A stretch of 64,000 nucleotides of DNA, from NCBI GenBank assembly GCA_938003835.1, contig CALKXJ010000016.1, positions 62,001 through 126,000 of the forward strand. The letters are read 5' to 3'. Below are positions 40,576 through 51,028 of the stretch, piece after piece. The notes beneath the pieces were generated by a model. The model made no database searches, was not told where the DNA came from, and saw only the letters and a list, made by a program, of their open reading frames with translations. Position 1 is the first letter of the stretch. Each line of letters opens with the position of its first letter. Source of the stretch: an uncultured Bryobacteraceae bacterium (GTDB lineage Bacteria; Acidobacteriota; Terriglobia; Bryobacterales; Bryobacteraceae). The position numbers and the translations under genes were made by a program.

Positions 40576-41365
40576 TCAAGCGGGCCACGGCCGCAGGCGC
40601 GGCAGAGCGATGGCCAGAAGGACGATGAGCAGGAAGGCTCCGGCGGGAACCAGCAGCGCCGCGCCGATTCCGGCCGCCGCGCCGGCACGGCCCACCAGCC
40701 AGGGCACCGCCCTTCCACCGGGTGAGCCCGAACGTAAACAGGATTCCGAAAACGGTCCTGGACTGCTGCGGGTAGGCCGCGCCGGCCAGACCGAGCGCGG
40801 TCGGGTAGACTCCGGAGACGCCGAGCCCCAGAGCAACCGTGCCGGCGATCAGAGCCGGCAAACCGACCGGACGCCGCAGCGCGAGCAGCCAGGGAGCGGC
40901 GTTAGGAGAAAGCTCCTTGGCCTGAGTGAAAAACCAACTGAGGAAGCCGCCGAGACCGAATTCGCAGCCGGACGGGCAAAAAAGAAGCAGGCCCATGACG
41001 AGCAGGAACCGCTCGGCCAGCAGTTTCGAGACGTGCCCGGGCACAGACCTGGCCCGCTGCTTGGGCGGCGGAAAGGTGAGAGCCGCGCTGTAGACTGCCG
41101 CGGCGAGCGCCACCAGCGCGGGGCCGAGCGCCATCGGGGCCTTCAGCCCGGCGCGATCCATCAGGCACCCGAGCACGTACGCGGCCGAGAGCATCGAGAG
41201 GTTCATCCATACGAACAGCTCGCCGGCCTGGGCGAGTGCGACGTCAAGCGCATCACGGAGGAATGGCAACAGCGCGCCGATCAGCACCACCACCAGCCCG
41301 AACAGAAGCATGCCGGCCGAAGCGGCGACGGTGAGCTTTGCCGGCGAGGCAGCTTGCGCGCTCAC
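40576..41365 (-). pseudogene. MFS transporter, frameshifted and internally deleted
   Basis: Starts GTG at 41365 overlapping the ROK stop (GTGA) and reads SAQAASPAKLTVAASAGMLL, FVWMNLSMLSAAYVLGCLMDRAGLKAPMALG, then an MFS body with helices, GVSGVYPTALGLAGAAYPQQSRTVFGILFTFGL. At a GGG run (40720-40722) the frame breaks: one extra base would have to be skipped to continue TGGRAVPWLVGRAGAAAGIGAALLV to the stop at 40576. Even repaired, only about 263 residues remain of the usual 400; from family memory, helices 3-6 and part of the loop before helix 8 look missing. So it is probably a pseudogene, unless this stretch is misassembled. Confidence 0.65.
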
Positions 41366-42369
41366 GGGCGCCAGCCACGCTTTGAGAGGGCCGCCGCGAA
41401 GGCCTCGAAGACTCTGGCGTCGTGATCCCGCGCGATGCCGGGGACGTTCGGGGAGACGAATATCTCGAGCGGATGATTCCTCGCCGCCAGGCGGGCCGCG
41501 CCGAACAGGCCGGCGTCGGCGCCGAGTTTGGAGGCGGCCACCCGGAGGGAGCGCGCGGCCACCGACTGCGCCGCCGGACGATCTCGCGCTCGATCCCCTC
41601 GAGGAACCGAGCGGCGTCGGAGAAGAGGCCGCCGAGCACCACCACCTCCGGGTCGAGCAGGCTGACCAGGTTGGCGACGGCGCGGCCGTGGATTCGCGCA
41701 AGCTCGTCGACGAGCCGGCAAGCCCACTCCTCGCCGGCGCGGGCAGAGGCGACCACCGCCTCAGCCTCGAGGGCCAGCCCCGTGGCCGCTCCTGCCATCC
41801 GGGCCAGTGCCGGACCGGCCGCCAGCCACTCATAACAGCCGGCGCGCGCGTATTCTTCCCGCCAGGAATCGTCCAGGCACATCCAGCCGGCGGCGCCTGC
41901 AATGCCGTGCGCCCCTCTCAAGATACGCCCGCCGGAGAGGATGCCCGCGCCGATGCCTGTGCCTACTGCGAGAAAGACCGCGTCGGAGACCCCGCGCGCC
42001 GCTCCCAGCCAGAGCTCGCCGAGCAGGTGCCCGGCGCGGTCGTTGTCGAGCAAGACCGCCTCGTCCAGGCAGCCGCGAAGCGCCTCACCGAACGGAACGA
42101 ATTCAAGGCCCCCAGAGATTGGGCGCCCACACCGCGCCGTCAGCCTGGCGCACGATGCCGGGCACGATGCATCCGGCGGCCACCAGCGACCGGCCGGTCA
42201 TCCGGCGGGCTTCGGTAGCCGGCTCCGCGACTTGAAATGCCACGGCTGCGACGGACTCACGGGCGACGGGCGCCCGGGCGCGCCACAGCATGGCGCCTTC
42301 TTCGTCGATGACGGCGGCGGCGAGCTTGGTGCCGCCCAAGCCCACTGCCAGTGCCGTCCGGGCACTCAC
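41362..42369 (-). pseudogene. ROK-family sugar kinase/repressor, twice frameshifted
   Basis: Starts GTG at 42369 (GTGA overlap with GH42) with RTALAVGLGGTKLAAAVIDEEG, the ROK ATP-binding start, and continues to GAVWAPNLWG. There a run of five C (42109-42113 on plus) shifts the frame to a stop at 42103; removing one base gives LEFVPFGEALRGCLDEAVLLDNDRAGHLLGELWLG, VFLAVGTGIGAGILSGGRILRGAHGIAGAAG and LVSLLDPEVVVLGGLF. A second shift near 41566-41578 is needed to reach QSVAARSLRVAASKLGADAGLFGAARLAA. The two shifts nearly cancel, leaving a 1008-base span. The substrate of an intact copy would be N-acetyl-mannosamine, glucose or similar. Confidence 0.75.
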
Positions 42370-44624
42370 CGTTTTAGCCTCACTACCCAGACGTCCTCGG
42401 ACCCGAGCGTCTTTTCGAGCGCGGTTGCCCCGGAGCGCCCTTGGAGAGGCACCGCGCGGCCGGTCTCGAACTCTTCGGCCGCCGAGGGACGCGCCAGCCG
42501 CCAGACGAGGCGCGCGGCAACCGGCGCCTCGCCGTGATGAAAGGCGAACAGCAACCACTCGGAGGCGGTCTCGAGCAGCCGGACCTCCACCGGCCCGCCC
42601 TCGACCGCGATGGGAGCGGAGACGCCCGCCCAGGCAAGCAGGTTCCCAAGCAGCCCGGCGAGCGCCGCCCCGCGCGTGTGCTCATAAGCAGCGCCGAGGT
42701 AGCTTCCCACGGTGAGCGTCTTGCCCCGGCCGAAGGAGTGCGCCACCGCCGCGGGCCGCTCATCGCTCCAGCGCGCGAGGACGCGCGCTCTGGGACCCAG
42801 CGGCTCGAGCACCTCCCGGTAGAGGCGGCCCGGGATGCGCGTGCCCGGCTCGAGGAGCGACGGCTCTCCTTTCCAGATCATCTCCGGCGCCAGGCCCGGG
42901 ACGGTCTCGACGAGCGTTTCCCGGCAGCCGAGCACCTCGTGTAACCCCAGGCCCGGGATGATGTCAGAGGCGTAACCGCGGTCGTTGGTCCAGCCGGCGC
43001 GCGCTTCGACGACGAGCGTGCCGCCCTCTTCGACGTACCGGCGCAAGGGCGCTGCGGCGCTCTCGGGCAACATCAGCGGATAAGGGAGGAAGATCAGCTT
43101 GTAATCCCGCAGGGCGGCCGCATCGAGCCGGCTCACGTGAACGAAATCGACGGGGACGTTCGTCGGGAAAAGCGCGCGATAGATGCCAAGCCATGAGGCG
43201 CGTTCGATGCCCGCCACCTCGCTTTGAGGGCCCGCGGCCGTGGCCACGCGCTGCCGGCCGCCGATGAAATAAGAGAGCGGGTTGTAGATGATGGCCACCT
43301 CGGCGCGGACGGGGCGCGCTTCGAGCAGAAGCTTCTGATGGCGGTCGATGAATCCGGCGATGCGCCCGGCTTCGCGCGCCCGGTCCGTGAGCGTGCCGTC
43401 CAGATGGATGAGGCCATAGCCTCCCGATTCATATCCCGAGCTCATCGGATACCAAGCATAGAAGTTGATGCCTTTGGCACCGCGCGCCAGGGCGCTGTAG
43501 GTCCACATGCGCAGGTCCTGCCGGCTGACGTGCGCGCTGACGTTCAGCGCCACCGTACCGAAGCCGCCCTGAAGCTCGCCGATATAGAAGCCGCGGCCGC
43601 CTTCGGAGTATCCGGCCGAGCGGGCGGCGTCAAGCACTGCTCCGCGCCAGACTTCGTCCTGCCCCACCGGCCGGGAATGCTTGGGATAAAACGAGGTGCC
43701 GTAGAAATCGACCACCGGCGCCATGAGAAAATCGTCCGGGTTGCCGTCACCGGCCGTCGGCGAGGTGAACAGGCTCGAGATGGCCGAATGGCTGGTCGCG
43801 ATGGCTCTTGGCGCGATGCTCTTGACCGCTTCGGTGCGGTCCCTGAGATCGTCGCGAAGTTTTTCCTGGATGAAGCGGCGCCAGTCGATATAGTCGGTGT
43901 AGGAGAGGATGGTGCTCAGCCGGTTCGGCTCGACCTCCTCCCAGGAGCTGAAGCGGCGGTACCAGGCACGGTTCAGCGCCTCGAGCGTCCCGTACCTGGC
44001 CTGAAGCCAGCGCCGGTAGCGCGCGACGGTGTGGGGGCAGAAGCAGAACTCGGCGTTCGTCAGAAACGTCGCGGCGGCCCAGTTGATGACGTGCGGCTCG
44101 CTCCACAGATCCCAGCCGGCAAAGGCCGGGCTGCGGGCGGCGCGCTCGGCCAGGCGCCTGAAGAAGCGCAGTTCGGCGGCGCGCACTTCGGGATGGTCAC
44201 GGCAGTAGCCGGGAGCGGCCTCGGGCTTCATCACATAGCCGTCGATGGCCACATAGTGGGAATCGGGGAAGCGGCGTCCCACCCAGTCCGGCGCCGAGTC
44301 CATGTAGACCTGAAGCATCAGGCGGAGGCGCTCCGCCTCGGCGAGTTCGAGCAGCACATCGAGCGTGTCGAAGCGATAGCTGCCTGGCTCGGGCTCGGCG
44401 CTCGCCCAGTCCAACCAGGCGCGCACGGCGTTGAAGCCGAGCTCGCGGATCGCGCGCAGGTCCCGGCGCCAGATCTCGCGTTTCGAGGCCGGGTCGGGCT
44501 CGAGCATGGGCGCCCGCGCCTTGCCGCCGCCGTACCAGACCGCCGCGGGGAAGAACTCCTCGATGGGACCGAAGCGGCCGGGCATCAGGGCCTGAGCGAA
44601 GACCAGGACGATGGCGGCCGTCAT
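42366..44624 (-). CDS. Glycoside hydrolase family 42-like beta-galactosidase
   Basis: A 752-residue GH clan-A enzyme. N-terminus AIVLVFAQALMPGRFGPIEEFFPAAVWYGGGKAR. Acid/base candidate E176 in GWDLWSEPHVINW and nucleophile candidate E350 in FYIGELQGGFG. Trimerisation-like and C-terminal domains follow (LGIYRALFPTNVPVDFVHVSRLDA, VEEGGTLVVEARAGW, GRGKTLTVGSYLGAAYEH). Cleaves beta-galactosides or similar; the cleaved sugar is not known. ATG at 44624 overlaps the aldolase stop as ATGA; the frame is open upstream to 44693. A possible cleavable signal is weak, so location is unclear. Confidence 0.83.
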   Translation of the reverse strand: MTAAIVLVFAQALMPGRFGPIEEFFPAAVWYGGGKARAPMLEPDPASKREIWRRDLRAIRELGFNAVRAWLDWASAEPEPGSYRFDTLDVLLELAEAERLRLMLQVYMDSAPDWVGRRFPDSHYVAIDGYVMKPEAAPGYCRDHPEVRAAELRFFRRLAERAARSPAFAGWDLWSEPHVINWAAATFLTNAEFCFCPHTVARYRRWLQARYGTLEALNRAWYRRFSSWEEVEPNRLSTILSYTDYIDWRRFIQEKLRDDLRDRTEAVKSIAPRAIATSHSAISSLFTSPTAGDGNPDDFLMAPVVDFYGTSFYPKHSRPVGQDEVWRGAVLDAARSAGYSEGGRGFYIGELQGGFGTVALNVSAHVSRQDLRMWTYSALARGAKGINFYAWYPMSSGYESGGYGLIHLDGTLTDRAREAGRIAGFIDRHQKLLLEARPVRAEVAIIYNPLSYFIGGRQRVATAAGPQSEVAGIERASWLGIYRALFPTNVPVDFVHVSRLDAAALRDYKLIFLPYPLMLPESAAAPLRRYVEEGGTLVVEARAGWTNDRGYASDIIPGLGLHEVLGCRETLVETVPGLAPEMIWKGEPSLLEPGTRIPGRLYREVLEPLGPRARVLARWSDERPAAVAHSFGRGKTLTVGSYLGAAYEHTRGAALAGLLGNLLAWAGVSAPIAVEGGPVEVRLLETASEWLLFAFHHGEAPVAARLVWRLARPSAAEEFETGRAVPLQGRSGATALEKTLGSEDVWVVRLKR

Positions 44625-45535
44625 GAAACCTTGAGCGGCTCCGCCGGCAGGGCCAGCTCGGCGGCGGTTTGCGCCCACCAGCCGGGAAACCACTCGCGGA
44701 ACCCGGCGATCTCGCGGGCGCGGGTCGCCGAGACCGGCAGCGGGAACCAGGCCTCGAACAGCGCGCGCAGCTCAGCGGCGAGCTTCAGGCCCCAAGGGAC
44801 GGGGAACGCGTCGATGCGGTCGATGAATTCGGCCAGCCGCCGCCCGGCGACGGGCGACCGATTGGTCCACACGGCAACAACCAGCTCGGGGAGCACACCC
44901 GCCACGCCCGAGACGACGGCGTCGCAACAGCCGGCAGCGAGAGCAGCCTCGAGCGCCGCATCGTTGCCCACGATCCGCGCGGCCCCGTCGGGGAAGCGGC
45001 GTGTCAGCGCCGCCAGCGTCTCGAGCGAGCCGCTGGAATCCTTGACACCGGCTATCCTCGGGCAGCCGCTCACCAGGCGGAGCGCCAGCGCAGGAGGCAC
45101 AGCGGCCGTGAATGCGGGAACGTTGTAGATCAGGATTGGCAAGCGGATCTCGCCGGCCGCAGTACGGTAAAAGGCCTCCAGATCTTCGATGGTGTAAGGG
45201 AAAAAGTGCGGGGGCGGAAGCAAAACGGCGTCGGCGCCAACTTCAGCAGCGTGAGCGGCAATCGCAAGGCTTTCCGCGAGCGCGGCCGCACCGGCGCCGC
45301 AGATCAGGCGGCCGCGGCCGCCGAGGATGTGGCGCGCGCGGGCGGCGATCTGGCGGCGTTCCGCAAGCGTCAGGCTCGGATATTCGCCGGTGGCGCCGCC
45401 GATGGTGACGCCGGCGACGCCGCGCTCTAGCACGAATTCGATATTCCGTTCCAGCGCACCGAGATCGACCCTGCCGTCGCGGCCGCGGGGGGTCAGCATC
45501 GCCGCGATGACGCCGCGGAAGAAAGGATTCTGCAT
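44621..45535 (-). CDS. DapA/NanA-family aldolase (dihydrodipicolinate synthase-like)
   Basis: Class I aldolase of 304 residues, TIM barrel. GGATGEYPSLT at 46-56, the catalytic Tyr137 in LIYNVPAF and Schiff-base lysine K165 in IAGVKDSSGS. The order with GH42, ROK kinase and MFS suggests a carbohydrate lyase (sialate or keto-sugar-acid type) rather than lysine synthesis; this is inference. First gene of the operon running to 40187; upstream 75 bases separate it from tRNA-Ala. Confidence 0.85.
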   Translation of the reverse strand: MQNPFFRGVIAAMLTPRGRDGRVDLGALERNIEFVLERGVAGVTIGGATGEYPSLTLAERRQIAARARHILGGRGRLICGAGAAALAESLAIAAHAAEVGADAVLLPPPHFFPYTIEDLEAFYRTAAGEIRLPILIYNVPAFTAAVPPALALRLVSGCPRIAGVKDSSGSLETLAALTRRFPDGAARIVGNDAALEAALAAGCCDAVVSGVAGVLPELVVAVWTNRSPVAGRRLAEFIDRIDAFPVPWGLKLAAELRALFEAWFPLPVSATRAREIAGFREWFPGWWAQTAAELALPAEPLKVS

Positions 45536-45610
45536 CTCGGCAACCGATTCTCAAGCTAGCACAGCCCGGCCCGGCGGCGTGGTATTATGAGAAATGCCGC
45601 AGGTGGCTGT

Positions 45611-45686
45611 GGGCGGCTAGCTCAGCTGGGAGAGCACGGCGTTCGCAACGCCGGGGTCGTGGGTTCGAATCCCATGCCGTCCACCA
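45611..45686 (+). tRNA. tRNA-Ala (CGC)
   Basis: Seventy-six bases folding as a canonical cloverleaf with encoded CCA. Acceptor stem GGGCGGC with GCCGTCC, including the G3-U70 wobble that marks alanine; anticodon stem CGGCG/CGCCG with loop TTCGCAA, so anticodon CGC reading GCG; T arm GTGGG-TTCGAAT-CCCAT. A TATTAT box (45583-45588) lies upstream, without a clear -35. Confidence 0.95.
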
Positions 45687-45722
45687 TTCCCACGTTTCCC
45701 CCGAACTGGCGATCGCGCTCGG

Positions 45723-48700
45723 CTAGTCTCCCGGCGCGGGCTCGGGGGCTGGCGCGAGCACGCGGACGCGCTCGGTGCGCTCCTCGAGCAGCAGGTAGAC
45801 CACGGGTATCACCACCAGCGTGATCAGCGTCGAGGTCACCAGCCCTCCGATGACCACCCGCGCCAGAGGCGCCTGCACCTCGCCACCCTCGCCGATGCCG
45901 AGCGACATCGGCAACAGGCCGAGCACGGTGGTCGAGGCGGTCATCAGAATCGGCCGCAGGCGGTTGCGTCCGCCCGTCATCACGGCTTCCCGCAACGGCA
46001 TCCGATAGTCTCGCCGCAATACGTTGATGTAGTCGATTAGCACGATGGCGTTGTTCACCACGATGCCCACCAGGATGATCACGCCCAGGAAGCCCTGGAT
46101 GTTGAAGGTGGTGTCGGTGAGGAGCAATAGCGCGGTGACGCCGATGGCGGCCAGCGGAATCGAAAACAGGATGATGAACGGATCGCGCAGCGATTCAAAC
46201 TGCGACGCCATCACCATATAGACCAGAATCAGGGCCAGGACGGCGGCGAAGGTCAGCTCCCGGAAGGCCTTCTGCTGCTCCTCCCACTCGCCGCCGTAGG
46301 AAAGCTCGTAGCCGGCGGGCACGGCAAGCTCCCGCAGCGAGCGATCCAGGTCGCGCACGATGCTGCCCAGGTCGCGATTGGCGATGGCGCCTGCTACCTC
46401 GATGACCCGCTGCTGGTCGGCCCGCGAGATCGAGATTGGGCCTTCCTGGCGCCGCATCTGCACGATACTCTCGGCCGGAATGGTGCGGCCGGTGGGGGTC
46501 CGGATCGGAATGGCGCCCACCTGGCTCAAATCGATCCGGTCACGCTCCTGAAGCCGCACGACGATCTGGTACTCGTCGCCCTGCTCGCGGTAGTAGGAGG
46601 CGCGGCGACCGCCGATGGCCGTCTCCATGGTGTCGGCCACATCCGAGACGTTCAGGCCCATCGAAGAGGCTTTCGCCCGATCCACCTGGAGGAGCATCTC
46701 GGGCATGCCGGGGCGGCGGCTGACCTGCGCATCGGTGACGCCGGGGATGGCGGCCATCCGCTCGCGGACCTGATCGGCCAGCCTGGCGAGCACGGCGAGC
46801 TCATGGCCGCGAATCTCCACCACCAGCCGGTCGCCTTCGGAGGTGCCCAGCCGGCTCAGGCGCGAGAACATGCCGCCGCCGGCCCGGACAAAGACGCTCA
46901 TGCCCGGCTCCGGCTGAAGCTCGCGCCGCAGCAGGTTGGCGATCTCGGCCGTGGAGCGTTTCCGCTCCGACTGCGGCACCAGGCTCAGGCGCAGCTCCCC
47001 GACGTGCTGGCCGCCGGGCCGGAAGGGGCTGGACTGGCCGCTTTCGATCTGCACGTGGCGCGTCTCGGGCACCAGTTGGCGGGCGATCATGCCGAAACGC
47101 TGGAGAACGGCGTCGGTCACTTCGACGCGGGTGCCCGGCTCGAGCTCCACCCGGACGCGGACTTCGCCTTCGTCGACCTCCGGCTGGAGCTCGACGCCGA
47201 TCAAAGGCATCAGGTAGATGGCGAGCGCGAACAGCACCACGGCGCCGCCCACCACCATCGCCCGGTGTTCGATCGCCCAGCCGAGCGTGCGCACATAAAG
47301 ACGGGTGAGCCCGTCGATGAGCCCGAAAGCGCCGCGGTCGAGCAGCCCGAAGAAGCCCTTCCGCTCGTGCGGCTTCACCGGGCGCGGCAGGTACCGCGAG
47401 CAGAGCATGGGAACGACCGTCAGCGCCACGATCAGCGAACAGATGAGGGCGAAGGAGACCACCCAGGCCAGTTGCTTGAACTGCTCGCTCGAGAGGCCGG
47501 AGATGAAGACCACCGGGACGAAGACCGCCACGGTGGTGAGTGTCGAAGCGATGATGGCCGTGCCGACCTCGCGGCTGCCCCGCGAAGCCGCCTCCCGCCG
47601 GCTCTGGCCCTCCTCGCGGTGCCGGTAAATGTTTTCGAGCACCACGATGGAGTTGTCCACCAGCATGCCGACCCCGAGCGCCAGCCCGCCGAAAGAGATC
47701 GTGTTCAGCGTGAAGCCGTTGAAGTACATCAAGGCGAACGTGGAGATCACGGCGATGGGGATGGCGATGCCGATGATCACCGTGCTCGCGAAACTGCGCA
47801 GGAAGAACAGCAGGATCGCCACGGCAAGCAGCGAGCCGAAACCGGCCGCCTGCTCGAGATTCCGGATCGAAGCCTTGATGAACTCGGCCGTGTCGCCGGT
47901 CGCGCTGATGCGGATGTTCGGGTAGTCGCGGTGAATCCGGTCGACCTCGCGCCAGACGGCGTTCGACACTTCGACCGTGTTGGCGCCGGATTGCTTGTAG
48001 ATGAACAGGCGGATGGCCGGCTGGCCGTCGACGCTCACCAGGTAACGGATCTCCTCGTGCGAATCCTCGACCGTGGCGATGTCACGCAGGTAGATGGGCA
48101 CGCCGTTGCGCGTAGTGATGACAATGCCCCGGATCTGCTCGAGATTCAGGAATTCGCCCTGCGTGCGGAGCAGGACCTCGAACTGGCCTTCGCGCACAGG
48201 GCCGACCGGCTGGTTCAGGTTTTCGCGCTGGATGATCCGGACCACGTCGGCGACGCTCATCTCGAGCGCGCGGAGCTTGCGCAGGTCCAAATCGACGTGA
48301 ATCTCGCGCCGCAGGCCGCCGCGCACCGCCACCTGGGCCACGCCGGGCACGCGCTCCATGCGGTACTGGAGGTATTTCTCGACGAAGTGGCGGAGCTGTT
48401 TGGGATCCATGTTGTCGGCGGCCACCATCAGGAACATGATGGGGAACTGCGAGACGTCGAACTTGAAGATGACCGGCGGGTCCATCTCCGGCGGGAGCAT
48501 GGCGCGGCGCCGGTCCAGGCGCGAGCGCAGTTCGTTGGCGGCCTCATCGAGGTTCGTGCCATAGGCGAAGCTGACGCGGATGAAGCTCTGGCCCTCGGTC
48601 GAAGTCGAAGTAATCTCCTCGACGCCCGGCGCGGCGCTGAAGGCCTCCTCAAGCGGGCGCGTCACCAGGTTTTCCATCTCCTCCGGGGCCACGCCGGCAT

Positions 48701-48851
48701 AGGTGGCGCTGACGCTCAAGGTGGGGTAGACCGTCTCAGGCATCAGGTCCACGGGGATCTTCCAGAAGGCAATGGCGCCTAGAAGGACCGCCACCAGGCA
48801 GACCATCAGCGTCGTCACCGGACGCCGGATCGAGAAATCGGGCAGATTCAT
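45723..48851 (-). CDS. RND efflux permease (AcrB/HAE-like inner-membrane pump)
   Basis: About 1042 residues, proton-driven export across the inner membrane with an adaptor and an outer-membrane channel. Starts [38 protein letters not shown], porter domains, the TM4 block [21 protein letters not shown] (proton-relay Asp; an Asn replaces the second Asp), and the repeat half to [19 protein letters not shown]. The NS rather than DA after the Asp is common in the multidrug/heavy-metal-like HAE group. The adaptor gene lies just upstream. No outer-membrane factor is adjacent. Start ATG 48851 or GTG 48857. Confidence 0.93.
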   Translation of the reverse strand: MNLPDFSIRRPVTTLMVCLVAVLLGAIAFWKIPVDLMPETVYPTLSVSATYAGVAPEEMENLVTRPLEEAFSAAPGVEEITSTSTEGQSFIRVSFAYGTNLDEAANELRSRLDRRRAMLPPEMDPPVIFKFDVSQFPIMFLMVAADNMDPKQLRHFVEKYLQYRMERVPGVAQVAVRGGLRREIHVDLDLRKLRALEMSVADVVRIIQRENLNQPVGPVREGQFEVLLRTQGEFLNLEQIRGIVITTRNGVPIYLRDIATVEDSHEEIRYLVSVDGQPAIRLFIYKQSGANTVEVSNAVWREVDRIHRDYPNIRISATGDTAEFIKASIRNLEQAAGFGSLLAVAILLFFLRSFASTVIIGIAIPIAVISTFALMYFNGFTLNTISFGGLALGVGMLVDNSIVVLENIYRHREEGQSRREAASRGSREVGTAIIASTLTTVAVFVPVVFISGLSSEQFKQLAWVVSFALICSLIVALTVVPMLCSRYLPRPVKPHERKGFFGLLDRGAFGLIDGLTRLYVRTLGWAIEHRAMVVGGAVVLFALAIYLMPLIGVELQPEVDEGEVRVRVELEPGTRVEVTDAVLQRFGMIARQLVPETRHVQIESGQSSPFRPGGQHVGELRLSLVPQSERKRSTAEIANLLRRELQPEPGMSVFVRAGGGMFSRLSRLGTSEGDRLVVEIRGHELAVLARLADQVRERMAAIPGVTDAQVSRRPGMPEMLLQVDRAKASSMGLNVSDVADTMETAIGGRRASYYREQGDEYQIVVRLQERDRIDLSQVGAIPIRTPTGRTIPAESIVQMRRQEGPISISRADQQRVIEVAGAIANRDLGSIVRDLDRSLRELAVPAGYELSYGGEWEEQQKAFRELTFAAVLALILVYMVMASQFESLRDPFIILFSIPLAAIGVTALLLLTDTTFNIQGFLGVIILVGIVVNNAIVLIDYINVLRRDYRMPLREAVMTGGRNRLRPILMTASTTVLGLLPMSLGIGEGGEVQAPLARVVIGGLVTSTLITLVVIPVVYLLLEERTERVRVLAPAPEPAPGD

Positions 48852-48874
48852 CGGCACCTCACAACTTCACGGCG

Positions 48875-50185
48875 CTACGGGGTCGAGACAGGTTTCGGCT
48901 TCGGCGAGCCGGCAGGCGGCGGCCCGCCTGCGCCCGGGGCATCCTCCTTGCGGGCCAGCCGGTCGGCCGGACCTTCGGCGCCCTGAGCTGCCACGCGGAT
49001 CCGGTCTCCCTCGGCGATCATGGTGGCTCCCTTGCCGACGAGCAGCGTGCCTGGCGCCAGGTTGCCCAGTACTTCGATCCGGTCGCCCTGCGTCAGGCCG
49101 GTTTCGATGGGGCGGAAATCCGGCCGGTCGTTGTTGATGAGGTACACGCCAGCTTGGGTGCCCCGGTAGACCAGCGCTTCGCGCGGAATCAGCACCGCCT
49201 GGCGCGTGGTTTCAAGATCCAGTTCGACGCGGGCGAACATCTCGGCCTTGAGCAGGCCGTTCGGATTCGGGATTTCGATTTCGATGTTGGCGGTGCGGGT
49301 GGCGGCATCGAGCACCGGCGAGATGCGGGCCACGCGGCCGGTGAATTCCCGGTCGCCAAAAGCATCCACGCGGACGACGGCCCGGTTGCCGACACGGAGT
49401 TTGCCGACGTCACGCTCAGGGACGCTGGCGGCCGTCACCATGGTGGAGAGATTCACCACGCGGACGATGGGCGTCGACGGGCTGAGCAGGGCGCCCACAT
49501 CGACATAGCGCACGGCGATGTGGCCGTTCATGGGGGAGTAGACTCGCGTCTGCTCGAGCCGGATCTTGAGCTCCCTCAGCTCGGCTTCGGCCTGCTCCAT
49601 CTGCGCTTGGGCCAGCTTCACCTGCGCGCGAATTACTTCGGTCTGGGTCTTCTGGGCCTCGTAGTCCTGCGGCGAGATCAGACCGTCGGCGCGGAGGCGC
49701 TCGGCGCGGCCGAGCTGCGCCTCGGCATTCGAGAGTTCGGCGGTGCGCTGGCTCAGGGCGGCCCGGGCCACGCCGATGGCTGCCTCCGAGCGGCGCACCT
49801 GTTGCTCGAGCTCGTCGCGTTCGAGCTCGGCAATCAATGCGCCCGCCTGCACGGCGTCGCCCACGTGGAAATGGATCCTTTCGAGGCGCCCGGTGGACTT
49901 CGGTGTCACGTCCACCTGTTCTTTGGGTTTGAGCGCGCCGGTCAGCGCCAGCTTCTCGCGAACCGCCCCGAGTTCGGCGCGAACGGCGCTGACGGTGACA
50001 ATCTGCGACCGGGGAATCATGGAGGGCCGGCCGCCGGGTCCGGGCGGGCCTCCCCCGCTCGGGCGCGGCCCCGCCGGCGCGGCCGCCTGTTTGGCGCGCT
50101 GGGCCGACTGCTTGTAATACCAGGCGCCGAAGGCGATCGCGCCGACAACCAATACGAAAATCCCAATGCGAATGACTTTGCGCAA
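48875..50185 (-). CDS. RND efflux periplasmic adaptor (membrane fusion protein)
   Basis: A 436-residue adaptor: membrane anchor KVIRIGIFVLVVGAIAFGAWY, Pro/Gly-rich linker (GPRPSGGGPPGPGGRPSM), lipoyl half (GRLERIHFHVGDAVQAGALIAELERDELEQQ), coiled coil (RRSEAAIGVARAALSQR..LRELKIRLEQTRVYSP), second lipoyl half (MNGHIAVRYVDVGALLSPST) and beta-barrel/membrane-proximal domains. Start TTG at 50185. It precedes the RND permease by 18-23 bases in one operon. Linker is unusually proline-rich. Confidence 0.9.
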   Translation of the reverse strand: MRKVIRIGIFVLVVGAIAFGAWYYKQSAQRAKQAAAPAGPRPSGGGPPGPGGRPSMIPRSQIVTVSAVRAELGAVREKLALTGALKPKEQVDVTPKSTGRLERIHFHVGDAVQAGALIAELERDELEQQVRRSEAAIGVARAALSQRTAELSNAEAQLGRAERLRADGLISPQDYEAQKTQTEVIRAQVKLAQAQMEQAEAELRELKIRLEQTRVYSPMNGHIAVRYVDVGALLSPSTPIVRVVNLSTMVTAASVPERDVGKLRVGNRAVVRVDAFGDREFTGRVARISPVLDAATRTANIEIEIPNPNGLLKAEMFARVELDLETTRQAVLIPREALVYRGTQAGVYLINNDRPDFRPIETGLTQGDRIEVLGNLAPGTLLVGKGATMIAEGDRIRVAAQGAEGPADRLARKEDAPGAGGPPPAGSPKPKPVSTP

Positions 50186-50242
50186 GCTACACCCGATACC
50201 TGCCCGCCACTAGCTATTAGGGCGATGGGGCACCGTCGCGGG

Positions 50243-51028
50243 TTACTCGCTTTTATTATCCCCGCCCGGGAAATGGGCAGGTGAATCGGGCTTGACGCCG
50301 GTGTGCAGGGCGACGATCCCTCCGCTCATCCGCTCGAAGCGGACTTCGAGAAAGCCGGCCCGGCGCATCATCTCGGCCAGCTCCGGCGCCTCGGGGAACC
50401 GGTTGACGGACTCCGGCAGGTAGGAGTAGGCCTCGCGCGAGCCGGAGATCCAGCCGCCGAGGACCGGCAGAATGCGGTTGGCGTAAAGCCGGTAAGCCCG
50501 CGCAAAGAGCGGACTGGGCGGCTGCGAGAACTCGAGCAAGGCGGCCAACCCCCCGGGGCGCAGCACGCGCAGCATCTCGGCCAGGCCGCGCTCATAACTG
50601 GTGAGGTTGCGGAAGCCGAAGGCGACGGTGAGCACGTCGATCGATCCGTCCTTGAAGGGCAGCGCGAGCGCGTCGGCTTCGAGAAGCACGATGGGCGCAC
50701 GGCGCCGGCCGCTCTTGCGCCGCGCCGCATCGAGCATGGGCCGCGCGAAGTCGCTCCCAATGACCAGCGACGCCGGAGGGGCGGCTGCGGCCAGCGCCAG
50801 CGTCAGGTCGCCGCTGCCGCAGCAGATGTCGAGAACGCGCGCGCCGGGAACGGCCAGGCGCGCCCGCAGGCGGCGGACGGCGCGCGCGCGCCAGGTGCGA
50901 TCCAGTTGGAAGGAAAGCAGGTGATTGAGCAGGTCGTAACGGGGCGCGATGCGCGAGAACATCTCGCGCACCCAGCGCGCGGCCTGCCGTTCGCCGGTGA
51001 CGCCCTGAGGCCGCGCGCCGCTGCTCAT
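50243..51028 (-). CDS. ubiE: Demethylmenaquinone / ubiquinone methyltransferase
   Basis: SAM-dependent C-methyltransferase of quinone synthesis, 261 residues (called menG in menaquinone users). REMFSRIAPRYDLLNHLLSF, LDICCGSGDLTLALA (SAM motif I), VTVAFGFRNLTSYERGLAEMLRVLRPGG, and LPESVNRFPEAPELAEMMRRAGF are all characteristic. Its ATG overlaps the aroB stop (ATGA), so it is co-translated with aroB. Confidence 0.94.
   Translation of the reverse strand: MSSGARPQGVTGERQAARWVREMFSRIAPRYDLLNHLLSFQLDRTWRARAVRRLRARLAVPGARVLDICCGSGDLTLALAAAAPPASLVIGSDFARPMLDAARRKSGRRRAPIVLLEADALALPFKDGSIDVLTVAFGFRNLTSYERGLAEMLRVLRPGGLAALLEFSQPPSPLFARAYRLYANRILPVLGGWISGSREAYSYLPESVNRFPEAPELAEMMRRAGFLEVRFERMSGGIVALHTGVKPDSPAHFPGGDNKSE

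Noticed and set aside
40187-41902. One 571-codon frame joining ROK, MFS and VOC sequences.
   Set aside because: It reads three different genes, two out of their proper frames for part of the length; VOC has its own start at 40561.
46803-48782. 659-codon plus-strand frame opposite the RND permease.
   Set aside because: His/Ala/Asp-rich shadow of a well-conserved pump gene.
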